The translations under genes were made by a program, and so were the position numbers. The notes below the pieces were generated by a model. That model was not told the origin of the DNA. It saw only the letters and a program-made list of their open reading frames with translations, and did no database searches. Below are positions 54,915-62,594 of a DNA stretch of 64,000 nucleotides, piece after piece (the first letter of the stretch is position 1; every line of letters starts with the position of its first letter). The stretch comes from Fontimonas thermophila. GTDB lineage: Bacteria; Pseudomonadota; Gammaproteobacteria; Nevskiales; Nevskiaceae. The stretch lies in assembly GCF_900113085.1 (NCBI RefSeq), contig NZ_FOOC01000003.1:186001-250000 (forward strand), in the 5' to 3' direction.

Positions 54915-55760
54915 TCATCCGATTCTGGCCTGGGCCGATGCGCCTTTCATGATGCCCTCGTAGGCGCGCACGGCGACCGTTTGGCCAGGGCGCTCGTATG
55001 CCAGGCGCCGTGCGAGGTGTTCGGCGATGCGCTCGACGGTGCTGTCGCCATCGAGCAGATCCACATGCGTTTCCGGCAGCGCCAGCTGATAGTGCCCTTC
55101 CGCTGCCCGGTAAGCAAAGCGGATGCGGCCATTGCCGCGCGCGACGATGTCCTCGCGCGTGCCCAGGTAAATATCGAGCCAGCGGTGTGCGACTGCGCGT
55201 TCCAGCGAGGGGTCACGCACGCCATCGACGCAGACCTCGATTTTCGAACGGTGACCGTGGGCGATGCGCTGGCAGGCGCCGCGGTGTTTCTTGAGACCGT
55301 GCACGTAGTGGTAGTAGGCCCCATCGATACGCTCATGGCGCAGCAGCACGCGCAGCGTGCCGACGTTGTCGGGCAGCACGGCGCGCAGACGGGGATGCAG
55401 ATGCGCGGATACGGTTTGAGCGTCGATCTCGGCGGTATCGACCAGAGTCACGGCCACGCGCGGCGAAAGATGTTCGATGACCCCGATGTCGGAGCGGAAC
55501 ACCAGATGCAGGTCTTCGCCATCCTCGGTGAGCTGTAGTTCAGGGGCAGCGGCGGGGACGAGCAGACGGTGATCGACGCTGCGGTCGATGACCTGCTTGC
55601 AGCGGCGCTTGAGTTCGGCGAAATCGAGCAGCATCGATTCAGCATCCAGATGGCCCTCGAGTTCGACATCGACGATCCAGCTTTCCCCGACGAGTCCGCG
55701 CGCTGCGTCGAGATAAGCGCAGTCGATCACGGTCAGCTGTTCGACGAAAAGGCAAGTCAT
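54915..55760 (-). CDS. Two-domain 6-pyruvoyl-tetrahydropterin synthase/QueD-like protein
   Basis: ATG 55760 gives 281 residues, about twice the size of single-domain QueD. Both halves show T-fold character: the first has VEQLTVIDCAYLD and LLDFAELKRRCKQVIDRSVDHRLL, and the second has KKHRGACQRIAHGHRSKIEVCVDG. HGH and nearby His residues could bind zinc in the second half; the first half lacks an obvious zinc triad. Canonical QueD makes 6-carboxytetrahydropterin for queuosine, and whether this duplicated form does so is open. It stands alone, divergent from gltX. Confidence 0.8.
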   Translation of the reverse strand: MTCLFVEQLTVIDCAYLDAARGLVGESWIVDVELEGHLDAESMLLDFAELKRRCKQVIDRSVDHRLLVPAAAPELQLTEDGEDLHLVFRSDIGVIEHLSPRVAVTLVDTAEIDAQTVSAHLHPRLRAVLPDNVGTLRVLLRHERIDGAYYHYVHGLKKHRGACQRIAHGHRSKIEVCVDGVRDPSLERAVAHRWLDIYLGTREDIVARGNGRIRFAYRAAEGHYQLALPETHVDLLDGDSTVERIAEHLARRLAYERPGQTVAVRAYEGIMKGASAQARIG

Positions 55761-55827
55761 ATGCGGCAAGCGGCGGGTCCGGGGTGCGAAGATCTGCAGC
55801 ACGGTCTGGAGATTGGGCCGAATAGTC

Positions 55828-55833
55828 TAGAAT
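55828..55833 (+). promoter_or_regulatory. Probable -10 element of the gltX promoter
   Basis: TAGAAT lies 88 bases before the gltX ATG and is followed by a TTTCCCGC discriminator. No convincing -35 hexamer is seen 16-18 bases upstream, so this is a partial promoter call. Confidence 0.35.
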
Positions 55834-55921
55834 TTCCCGCTTCACGCGGCATTTCCTGCCGGAGATGGCGCACAGGTGCGCCCTGTTTTTCGGTTCTCGT
55901 CACTTACGGTTTTCGTCACCC

Positions 55922-57340
55922 ATGACCGTCGTCACCCGCTTCGCACCCAGCCCGACCGGATTTCTGCACATCGGCGGGGCCCGCACGGCGCTGTTTTCTT
56001 ACCTCTATGCCAAGCGGCATGGCGGCAAGTTCTTGCTGCGCATCGAGGACACTGACCGCGAGCGCTCGACGCAGGCGGCGGTCGATGCGATTTTCGAGGG
56101 CATGGCCTGGCTCGGTCTGCATGCCGACGCCGAGCCGGTATACCAGACGCAGCGTTTCGACCGTTACAAGGCCGTCATCGCGCAGATGCTTGAGGCGGGT
56201 ACGGCCTATTACTGCTACTGCACCAAGGAAGAGCTGGAGCAGATGCGTAACGAGCAAATGGCGCGCAAGGAGAAACCGCGCTACGACGGACGCTGGCGCC
56301 CCGAGCCGGGCAAGCAGCTGCCGCCGGTTCCCGCCGGTGTGCAGCCGGTCGTGCGGTTCCGCAATCCGGCGCACGGCAAGGTCGTGATCCGTGACCTGAT
56401 CAAGGGCGAGATCGTTTTCGACAATGCCGAGCTCGACGATCTCATCATCGCCCGGGCCGACGGCACGCCCACGTACAACTTTTGCGTCGTCGTCGATGAC
56501 ATGGACATGGGGATTACCCACGTCATCCGCGGCGACGACCACGTCAACAACACGCCGCGCCAGATCAATATCTTCAGGGCATTGGGTGCGACCCCGCCGC
56601 AGTACGCGCACGTCTCGATGATTCTGGGGGCCGATGGCGCCAAGCTGTCCAAGCGCCACGGCGCGCTCGGGGTCATGGAATACCGTGCGATGGGTTTTCT
56701 GCCCGAGGCCATGCTCAACTACCTCGTGCGCCTGGGCTGGTCGCATGGCGACCAGGAGTTGTTCACGCGCCAGGAGATGATCGAGAAATTCGATCTCGAT
56801 CATGTCTCCGCCTCGCCGGCGCGCTTTGACATGGAAAAAGCCTACTGGGTCAATCACCAGTATCTGAAGACGGCGCCGCTTCATGCGGTCGTGCCGGAAT
56901 TCGACTGGCATTTACGCCGGCTGGGCCTCGATCCCGCGCAGGGGCCTGCGATCGAGGATGTCATCCGCGCCCAGCGCGAGCGCTGCCGCACGTTGCTGGA
57001 GATGGCCGAAAAGTCCCGTTTCTTCTACGCCGAACTAAGCGGTTACGACGAAAAAGATGCGGCCAAGCATTTGACGGCCGAGTCGGCAGACCTGCTCGAA
57101 GCGTTGGTGGGGATTCTTGCCGCTCTACCGGCGTGGACTGCGACCTCTTTGCATGCCGCGATCACTGGTTTTGCCGAATCGCGCGGTCTTGGATTGGGCA
57201 AGGTCGCGCAGCCGATCCGCGTCGCCGTCGCCGGCATGGCGGTGTCGCCGCCGATCGATCAGACCTTGTTTCTGCTGGGGCGCGAACGCACGCTCGCGCG
57301 GCTTGCCGCCGCCGTCCGCTATGTTCGCGGTCAGTCCTAG
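55922..57340 (+). CDS. gltX: Glutamate--tRNA ligase
   Basis: The 472-residue class I synthetase has PSPTGFLHIGGARTALF (HIGH-type motif) and AKLSKRHGA (KMSKS-type motif). The catalytic core also has RIEDTDRERS and VIRGDDHVNNTPRQ. The C-terminal helical anticodon-binding domain is complete. It charges tRNA-Glu. ATG 55922 gives the family start MTVVTRFAPSPTG; the upstream in-frame ATG at 55865 is not conserved. thrS follows after 20 bases in the same direction. Confidence 0.98.
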   Translation: MTVVTRFAPSPTGFLHIGGARTALFSYLYAKRHGGKFLLRIEDTDRERSTQAAVDAIFEGMAWLGLHADAEPVYQTQRFDRYKAVIAQMLEAGTAYYCYCTKEELEQMRNEQMARKEKPRYDGRWRPEPGKQLPPVPAGVQPVVRFRNPAHGKVVIRDLIKGEIVFDNAELDDLIIARADGTPTYNFCVVVDDMDMGITHVIRGDDHVNNTPRQINIFRALGATPPQYAHVSMILGADGAKLSKRHGALGVMEYRAMGFLPEAMLNYLVRLGWSHGDQELFTRQEMIEKFDLDHVSASPARFDMEKAYWVNHQYLKTAPLHAVVPEFDWHLRRLGLDPAQGPAIEDVIRAQRERCRTLLEMAEKSRFFYAELSGYDEKDAAKHLTAESADLLEALVGILAALPAWTATSLHAAITGFAESRGLGLGKVAQPIRVAVAGMAVSPPIDQTLFLLGRERTLARLAAAVRYVRGQS

Positions 57341-57360
57341 GTTTTCACGCCGCCATCGCC

Positions 57361-59283
57361 ATGCCCATCGAAATCACGTTTCCGGACGGCAACAAAAAAA
57401 CTTTCGACGGTCCCGTGACCGGGCTTGAGATCGCCCAGAGCATCTCGCCCGGTCTTGCCAAGAGGGCCGTCGTCGTCTCCGTCAACGGCGAGCTGTGGGA
57501 TCTGACTCGCCCGATCGACCGCGACGCGACGATCAACATCATCACCCGCGACAAGCCCGAAGCGCTGGAGGTGATCCGCCACGACGCCGCGCACGTGCTG
57601 GCGCAGGCGGTGCAGGAGTTGTTCCCGGGGACACAGATCACCTTTGGTCCTGCGACTGAAACCGGCTTTTACTACGATTTTGCGCGCGATACGCCATTCA
57701 CCGAGGCCGATCTCGAAAAAATCGAGCAGCGGATGCGGGAGATCGTCAAGCGCGATCTGCCGATCCGGCGCGAAATCTGGCCGCGTGAGCGCGTGATCGA
57801 GTATTTCCGCGCGCAGGGCGAGAGCTTCAAGGCCGAATGGGTCACCGAGGGCATCGCGCCCGAGGAGCCGATCAGCATCTACCGCCAGGGTGATACCTGG
57901 CTCGATATGTGCCTGGGCCCGCACCTGCCATCGACCGGCCGGCTCGGTAATGCCTTCAAGCTCACCAAGGTCTCCGGCGCCTACTGGCGCGGTGATGCCA
58001 GCAACGCGCAACTCCAGCGCATCTACGGCGTCGCTTTTGCCACCGAGGATGAGCTCAAGGCGTATTTGAAGATGGTCGAAGAAGCCGAGAAGCGCGACCA
58101 CCGCAAGCTCGGCAAACAGCTCGGGTTGTTCCACATCCAGGAAGAGGCGGTCGGCCAGGTGTTCTGGCATCCCAAGGGCTACACGATTTACCGGCTGCTG
58201 GAGGACTACATCCGCAACAAGATCGCCCAGCACGGCTATGTCGAGGTCAAGACACCGCTGCTGATGGACCGCAAGCTCTGGGAGACGTCCGGGCATTGGG
58301 AATGGTACCGGCAGAACATGTTCGTCGCCGAAGTCGATGAGGGCGACGAGCGCAAGGCGATGCTCGCGGTCAAGCCGATGAACTGCCCGGGACACATGCA
58401 GATCTTCAAGCAGGGGATTCGCAGTTATCGCGATCTGCCGCTGCGCATGGCCGAATTCGGCTCCTGTCACCGCTATGAGCCGAGCGGCGCCTTGCATGGT
58501 TTGATGCGCGTGCGCGGCTTCACCCAGGACGATGCGCATATCTTCTGCACGCCGGAGCAAATGCCGGCGGAGGCGGCTGCCGCCGGCCGGCTGATTTTCG
58601 AGGTTTATCGTGAGCTCGGTTTCGACAAGGTCGAGGTCAAGCTGTCGACGCGACCGGACAAGCGTATCGGTGACGATGCGCTCTGGGACAGGGCCGAGCG
58701 CGAACTCGCCCACGCCTGCGAGCTGATGAACGCGCCGTATACGATCAATCCGGGTGAGGGCGCGTTTTATGGTCCCAAGCTGGAATTCACGCTCTACGAC
58801 GCCATCGGCCGTCCCTGGCAGTGCGGAACGGTGCAGGTAGATTTCAACCTGCCGGAGCGCTTCGGTATCGAATACGTCGCCGAGGACGGCTCACGCCGGC
58901 GCCCGGCGATGCTGCACCGTGCGGTGCTCGGTTCGCTCGAACGCTTCATTGGCATTCTCATCGAGCAGTACGCCGGCGCATTGCCGTTCTGGCTCGCCCC
59001 GGTGCAGGCGGTGGTTGCACCGATCGTCTCCGACGCCGATGGCTATGCCATCGAGGTTTGCGCGGCGCTCAAGGCCGCCGGCATCCGCGCCGAATCCGAT
59101 CTGCGCAACGAGAAAATCAATTACAAGATCCGCGAGCACGCGACGCAGAAGATTCCGGTCATCGTCATCGTCGGCCGCAAGGAGGCCGAGGAACGCACTG
59201 TCACGCTGCGCTTCCGTGGTGAGGAAAAACAGGAAACCTTACCGCTTGGTGATGCCGTTCGGCGCCTGAGGGAATCCCGCTGA
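57361..59283 (+). CDS. thrS: Threonine--tRNA ligase
   Basis: The 640-residue enzyme has the full ThrRS order: the TGS domain (ITFPDGNKKTFDG), the editing domain with HDAAHVLAQAV (zinc-like HxxxH) and its later partner segment DMCLGPHLPSTG, then the class II catalytic domain (MNCPGHMQIF, RYEPSGALHGLMRVRGFTQDDAH), and the anticodon-binding C-terminus (VIVIVGRKEAEE). It charges tRNA-Thr and edits Ser. In many bacteria infC follows immediately; here a sensor kinase gene begins 73 bases later. Confidence 0.99.
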   Translation: MPIEITFPDGNKKTFDGPVTGLEIAQSISPGLAKRAVVVSVNGELWDLTRPIDRDATINIITRDKPEALEVIRHDAAHVLAQAVQELFPGTQITFGPATETGFYYDFARDTPFTEADLEKIEQRMREIVKRDLPIRREIWPRERVIEYFRAQGESFKAEWVTEGIAPEEPISIYRQGDTWLDMCLGPHLPSTGRLGNAFKLTKVSGAYWRGDASNAQLQRIYGVAFATEDELKAYLKMVEEAEKRDHRKLGKQLGLFHIQEEAVGQVFWHPKGYTIYRLLEDYIRNKIAQHGYVEVKTPLLMDRKLWETSGHWEWYRQNMFVAEVDEGDERKAMLAVKPMNCPGHMQIFKQGIRSYRDLPLRMAEFGSCHRYEPSGALHGLMRVRGFTQDDAHIFCTPEQMPAEAAAAGRLIFEVYRELGFDKVEVKLSTRPDKRIGDDALWDRAERELAHACELMNAPYTINPGEGAFYGPKLEFTLYDAIGRPWQCGTVQVDFNLPERFGIEYVAEDGSRRRPAMLHRAVLGSLERFIGILIEQYAGALPFWLAPVQAVVAPIVSDADGYAIEVCAALKAAGIRAESDLRNEKINYKIREHATQKIPVIVIVGRKEAEERTVTLRFRGEEKQETLPLGDAVRRLRESR

Positions 59284-59356
59284 CGGGCGTAAGATCGGCA
59301 CAGGCCACACCCTGCGGCATGATGGTTGCGTGTGGCAGCAAAAGGCGGGGTGTATC

Positions 59357-60871
59357 ATGACGGAAACGACGGGCATCCCGGCGATCGGGGCAGCAGCGGA
59401 TATCGATCCGCGCTGGTACCGCGATCTGGTCGAAACCGCGCCGGATGGTATGGTGCTGATCGATGCGGAAGGCCGCATCGTGCTGGTCAATGCCCAGGCC
59501 GAGCGACTGTTCGGGTACACGCGCGAGGAGCTGCTGGGACAGTCCATCGAAATGCTCGTGCCGGAAAAATACCGGCGCGGTCATCTGCGTCACCGTGAGG
59601 GCTTTTTTGCCGAGCCCCGCACCCGCGAGATGGGTGCCGGCACCGAGCTGCCGGGCCGGCGCAAGGACGGCACCGAATTTCCGGTCGAAATCTCGCTCAG
59701 CCCATTGCGCACCGACCGCGGCCTCTACGTCATGGCGGCAATCCGCAATGCCCAAGAGCGCAAGCGCGCCAACGACAAGTTCCGTGCGCTGCTGGAAACC
59801 GCACCCGATGCCATCATCATCATCGATGCCGCCGGGCGGATCCGTCTCGTCAATGCCCAGACCGAGCGCCTGTTCGGCTATCAGCGCGATTCGCTGATCG
59901 GCAAGCCGATCGAAATCTTGATTCCCGAACGGCTGCGCAGCCGTCATGCCGAGCATCGCACCGGATACTTCCGTTCACCCAAGGTCCGCGGCATGGGAGT
60001 AGGTCTGGAGCTGCTCGGCCGGCGCAAGGACGGCACCGAATTCCCGGTCGAAATCTCGCTCAGCCCACTGGAGACCGAGGAGGGAGTATGGGCGACGGCA
60101 GCGGTGCGCGATGTCACCGAGCGCAAGGCCTTCGAGCGCCAGCTTGCCGACTACGCAGAGAATCTCAAGCGCTCCAATCGTGAGCTCGAACAATTCGCCT
60201 ATATCGCATCCCACGATCTGCGCGCGCCCTTGCGCAGTCTCATTGGCTTTTCCCAGTTACTGCAACAGCGACATGCGGGCCGACTCGACGGCGAGGCGCT
60301 GGAGTTTCTGGGCTACATCACGCAGAGCGCCAAGCAGATGCAGTCGCTGATCGATGCCTTGCTCGAATTTTCCCGGGTCAGCCGTACCGAGCAGGTTTTT
60401 GTGCCGGTGGACTGCGAGGGGGTGCTGTCGCGTGTGGTGCATCAGCTCCGGGCGCTGATCGACAGCCGCAACGCCCAGATCACCCATGCGCCCTTGCCGA
60501 CCGTACTCGGTGTCGAGCACGAGATCGTGCAGTTGTTCCAGAATCTCGTCACCAACGCATTGAAGTTCCAGCCAGGACCGCAACCGCGCGTCGAGATCGA
60601 TGTCCAGGCCGAAGGCGGCTTCTGGCATTTCACGGTCGCTGACCAGGGTATCGGTATTGCGCGCGAATACCACGACAGAATTTTCCAGATCTTCCAGCGG
60701 CTCCATCCGACCGAAGAGTACGAGGGTACGGGCGTGGGGCTGGCGATTTGCAAAAAGATCGTCGAGCATCATGGCGGGCGCATCTGGGTCGATTCCGAGC
60801 CGGGCAAGGGTTCGATCTTTCATTTCATCCTCCGGTCCGCGCCGCCAGGTGAAGGAGCAGCGACATCGTGA
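59357..60871 (+). CDS. Soluble double-PAS sensor histidine kinase
   Basis: The 504-residue kinase has two tandem PAS domains (about 20-137 and 141-258), the H box IASHDLRAPLRSL with phospho-acceptor His286, the N box FQNLVTNALKF, G1 VADQGIGI and G2 GTGVGLAICKK. No signal peptide or membrane helix is seen, so it senses a cytoplasmic signal. The cysteine and histidine content of the PAS domains does not indicate a cofactor. No response regulator is adjacent. ATG 59357 follows GGCGGGG; GTG 59330 is an alternative. Its stop overlaps the peptidase GTG. The two PAS domains share near-identical DNA. Confidence 0.94.
   Translation: MTETTGIPAIGAAADIDPRWYRDLVETAPDGMVLIDAEGRIVLVNAQAERLFGYTREELLGQSIEMLVPEKYRRGHLRHREGFFAEPRTREMGAGTELPGRRKDGTEFPVEISLSPLRTDRGLYVMAAIRNAQERKRANDKFRALLETAPDAIIIIDAAGRIRLVNAQTERLFGYQRDSLIGKPIEILIPERLRSRHAEHRTGYFRSPKVRGMGVGLELLGRRKDGTEFPVEISLSPLETEEGVWATAAVRDVTERKAFERQLADYAENLKRSNRELEQFAYIASHDLRAPLRSLIGFSQLLQQRHAGRLDGEALEFLGYITQSAKQMQSLIDALLEFSRVSRTEQVFVPVDCEGVLSRVVHQLRALIDSRNAQITHAPLPTVLGVEHEIVQLFQNLVTNALKFQPGPQPRVEIDVQAEGGFWHFTVADQGIGIAREYHDRIFQIFQRLHPTEEYEGTGVGLAICKKIVEHHGGRIWVDSEPGKGSIFHFILRSAPPGEGAATS
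59654..60070 (+). repeat. Direct internal repeat encoding the end of each PAS domain
   Basis: The 54 bases at 59654-59707 and 60017-60070 match at 52 positions (363-base offset) and encode the same peptide, GRRKDGTEFPVEISLSPL. The differences are synonymous. This points to a recent tandem duplication or gene conversion between the two PAS modules. Confidence 0.9.
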
Positions 60872-61731
60872 AAATGGGGCTGCCGGCCGTGTGGGCCGGA
60901 TTTTGGTTTGTGAGCGTCGCGATGGGGTGCGCAGCCGCCGACGCCGGCATTCCCGGCGTTGCCATCGATGGCGAGTGGCGTCAGGGCAGTGTGCTCTTCG
61001 GTCAGGCACCGCCGGGCTCGCGTGTCTGGTTCAATGGCCGTGCGTTACGCCTGACCGCGGATGGGCGGTTCGTCTTCGGTCTGCACCGTGACGAGCCGCC
61101 GACGGCGGAGCTCAAGGTCCAATTGCCAGACGAACCGGCGCCGCGCACATTCCAGGCCGAGGTGGCTCGGCGGGCGTACAGTATCCAGCGCATCGATGGA
61201 TTGCCGCCGAAAATGGTGACGCCACCGCCCGAGGTGCAACGCCGCATCGCCGCCGAGCAGGCACTGGTGGCGCGGGTGCGCGAGCGCGACAGCGCATTGA
61301 CCGGATTCACCGAGCGGTTCATCTGGCCATGCCTGGGCCCGGTGTCCGGTGTCTTCGGCAGCCAGCGCATCCTCAATGGTGAACCCAAGCAGCCTCACTA
61401 TGGTGTCGATGTGGCCGTGCCGACCGGCACGCCCGTGCGTGCGCCAGCCAGCGGCGTCGTCAGTCTCGCGCATCCGGATATGTACTACACCGGCGGTACG
61501 CTGATGATCGACCACGGCCATGGTTTGCAGTCGGCCTTTTTGCATCTGTCCAAGCTGCTGGTCAAAGAGGGCGATGCCGTGCGCCAGGGGCAGGTGATCG
61601 CCGAATCGGGCGCCACTGGCCGGGCGACTGGCGCGCATCTCGACTGGCGTGTGAACTGGTTCGATGCGCGTGTCGATCCGCAGTCGCTGGTGCCGCCGAT
61701 GGATCAGGCATTCGCGGAGCAGCGGCGATGA
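60868..61731 (+). CDS. Exported M23-family metallopeptidase
   Basis: The 287-residue protein has a signal peptide ending near GCAAADA. A beta-rich N-terminal domain follows, then the LytM/M23 domain with HYGVDVAVPTGTPVRAPASGVV (first zinc ligands) and HGHGLQSAFLHLSKLLV (HxH-type motif). The zinc ligands appear complete, so it is probably an active peptidoglycan endopeptidase rather than an EnvC-type activator. The GTG start overlaps the kinase stop, and its stop overlaps the next gene (ATGA), tying cell-wall cleavage to the kinase transcript. Confidence 0.92.
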   Translation: MKMGLPAVWAGFWFVSVAMGCAAADAGIPGVAIDGEWRQGSVLFGQAPPGSRVWFNGRALRLTADGRFVFGLHRDEPPTAELKVQLPDEPAPRTFQAEVARRAYSIQRIDGLPPKMVTPPPEVQRRIAAEQALVARVRERDSALTGFTERFIWPCLGPVSGVFGSQRILNGEPKQPHYGVDVAVPTGTPVRAPASGVVSLAHPDMYYTGGTLMIDHGHGLQSAFLHLSKLLVKEGDAVRQGQVIAESGATGRATGAHLDWRVNWFDARVDPQSLVPPMDQAFAEQRR

Positions 61732-62174
61732 GCGCACGATGGCATCTGCAGCTTTGTATCATCGGTGCCCTGCTGTTGCAGGGCTGTGCGACGACAGCGC
61801 CCGCGGATTTGTGGCGGAATACCGGCACGTTTGCGGCCTGTCCGCCGCGGCCGAACTGCGTGTCGTCGGTCGCATCCGACTCAGACCATGCGATCGCGCC
61901 GCTGCGTTATTCCGGCACAGCCGCGGCTGCGCGCGAGCGGTTGATCGCTGCTCTTGCAGCGATGCCGCGCAACCGCATCGAGTACGCGACCCCCGAATAC
62001 CTGCACGTCGTGTTCGTGAGCCGCTTGTTGCGGTTCCGCGATGATGTCGAGTTCCTGATCGGCGATGGCGTCATTCAGGTGCGTTCGCGCTCGCGGATCG
62101 GATACAGCGATCTGGGCGTCAATCGCGCGCGCGTCGAACGCTTACGCGCGTTGTTCGAACAGGGCGGCGGCTGA
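61728..62174 (+). CDS. DUF1499 lipoprotein
   Basis: The 148-residue protein has a lipoprotein signal with lipobox LLLQGC. The DUF1499 domain follows: CPPRPNCVSSVASDSDHAIAPLRY, EYLHVVFVSRLLRFRDDVEFLI and VQVRSRSRIGYSDLGVNRARVERLR-like ends. The family is widespread and of unknown function, sometimes exported with envelope stress genes. The ATG overlaps the M23 stop by 4 bases; hinT converges 7 bases beyond its stop. Confidence 0.9.
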   Translation: MSARWHLQLCIIGALLLQGCATTAPADLWRNTGTFAACPPRPNCVSSVASDSDHAIAPLRYSGTAAAARERLIAALAAMPRNRIEYATPEYLHVVFVSRLLRFRDDVEFLIGDGVIQVRSRSRIGYSDLGVNRARVERLRALFEQGGG

Positions 62175-62181
62175 GCGACTG

Positions 62182-62523
62182 TCAACCCGGCGGCCATTTC
62201 AGCGGACGGCCGGCGAGGATGTGCAAGTGCAGATGGAATACCGACTGCCCGGCGCCGGCGCCATTGTTGATGACGATGCGGAAGGCATCGCCATAACCCT
62301 GAGCCGCAGCGATCTTGGGCGCGGTGAGCATCAGGTGGCCCAGCAGCGCCTGATCTTCGGCGCTGGCGCTGTCCAGGCGCGGGATGGGTTTGCGCGGCAC
62401 GAGCAGGATGTGCACCGGTGCCGCCGGATTGATGTCGCGAAAGGCCACGCACTGCGCGTCTTCGTAAACGATGGTGCCAGGGATTTCGCGGTCGATGATT
62501 TTTTCAAAAAGAGTCTTGGCCAT
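62182..62523 (-). CDS. hinT: HIT-family purine nucleoside phosphoramidase HinT
   Basis: The 113-residue protein has the histidine triad HLHLHIL near the C-terminus, and the Hint start KTLFEKIIDREIPGTIVYEDAQCVAFRDI. It hydrolyses adenosine phosphoramidates and lysyl-AMP adducts. ATG 62523 is chosen from the family start MAKTLFEKII; the open frame upstream to 62667 is not conserved and overlaps msbA. It is divergent from msbA, with 71 bases between starts. Confidence 0.95.
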   Translation of the reverse strand: MAKTLFEKIIDREIPGTIVYEDAQCVAFRDINPAAPVHILLVPRKPIPRLDSASAEDQALLGHLMLTAPKIAAAQGYGDAFRIVINNGAGAGQSVFHLHLHILAGRPLKWPPG

Positions 62524-62594
62524 GGCGCGAGTCGTCAGGGTCGAGCGGTGAACACAGACATTGCTAGCATACGCCGGTTGATCCGATCTTTCGC

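Noticed and set aside
59284-59356. A hidden infC with a non-ATG start after thrS
   Set aside because: Only 73 bases separate thrS from the kinase gene and no IF3-like sequence is present.
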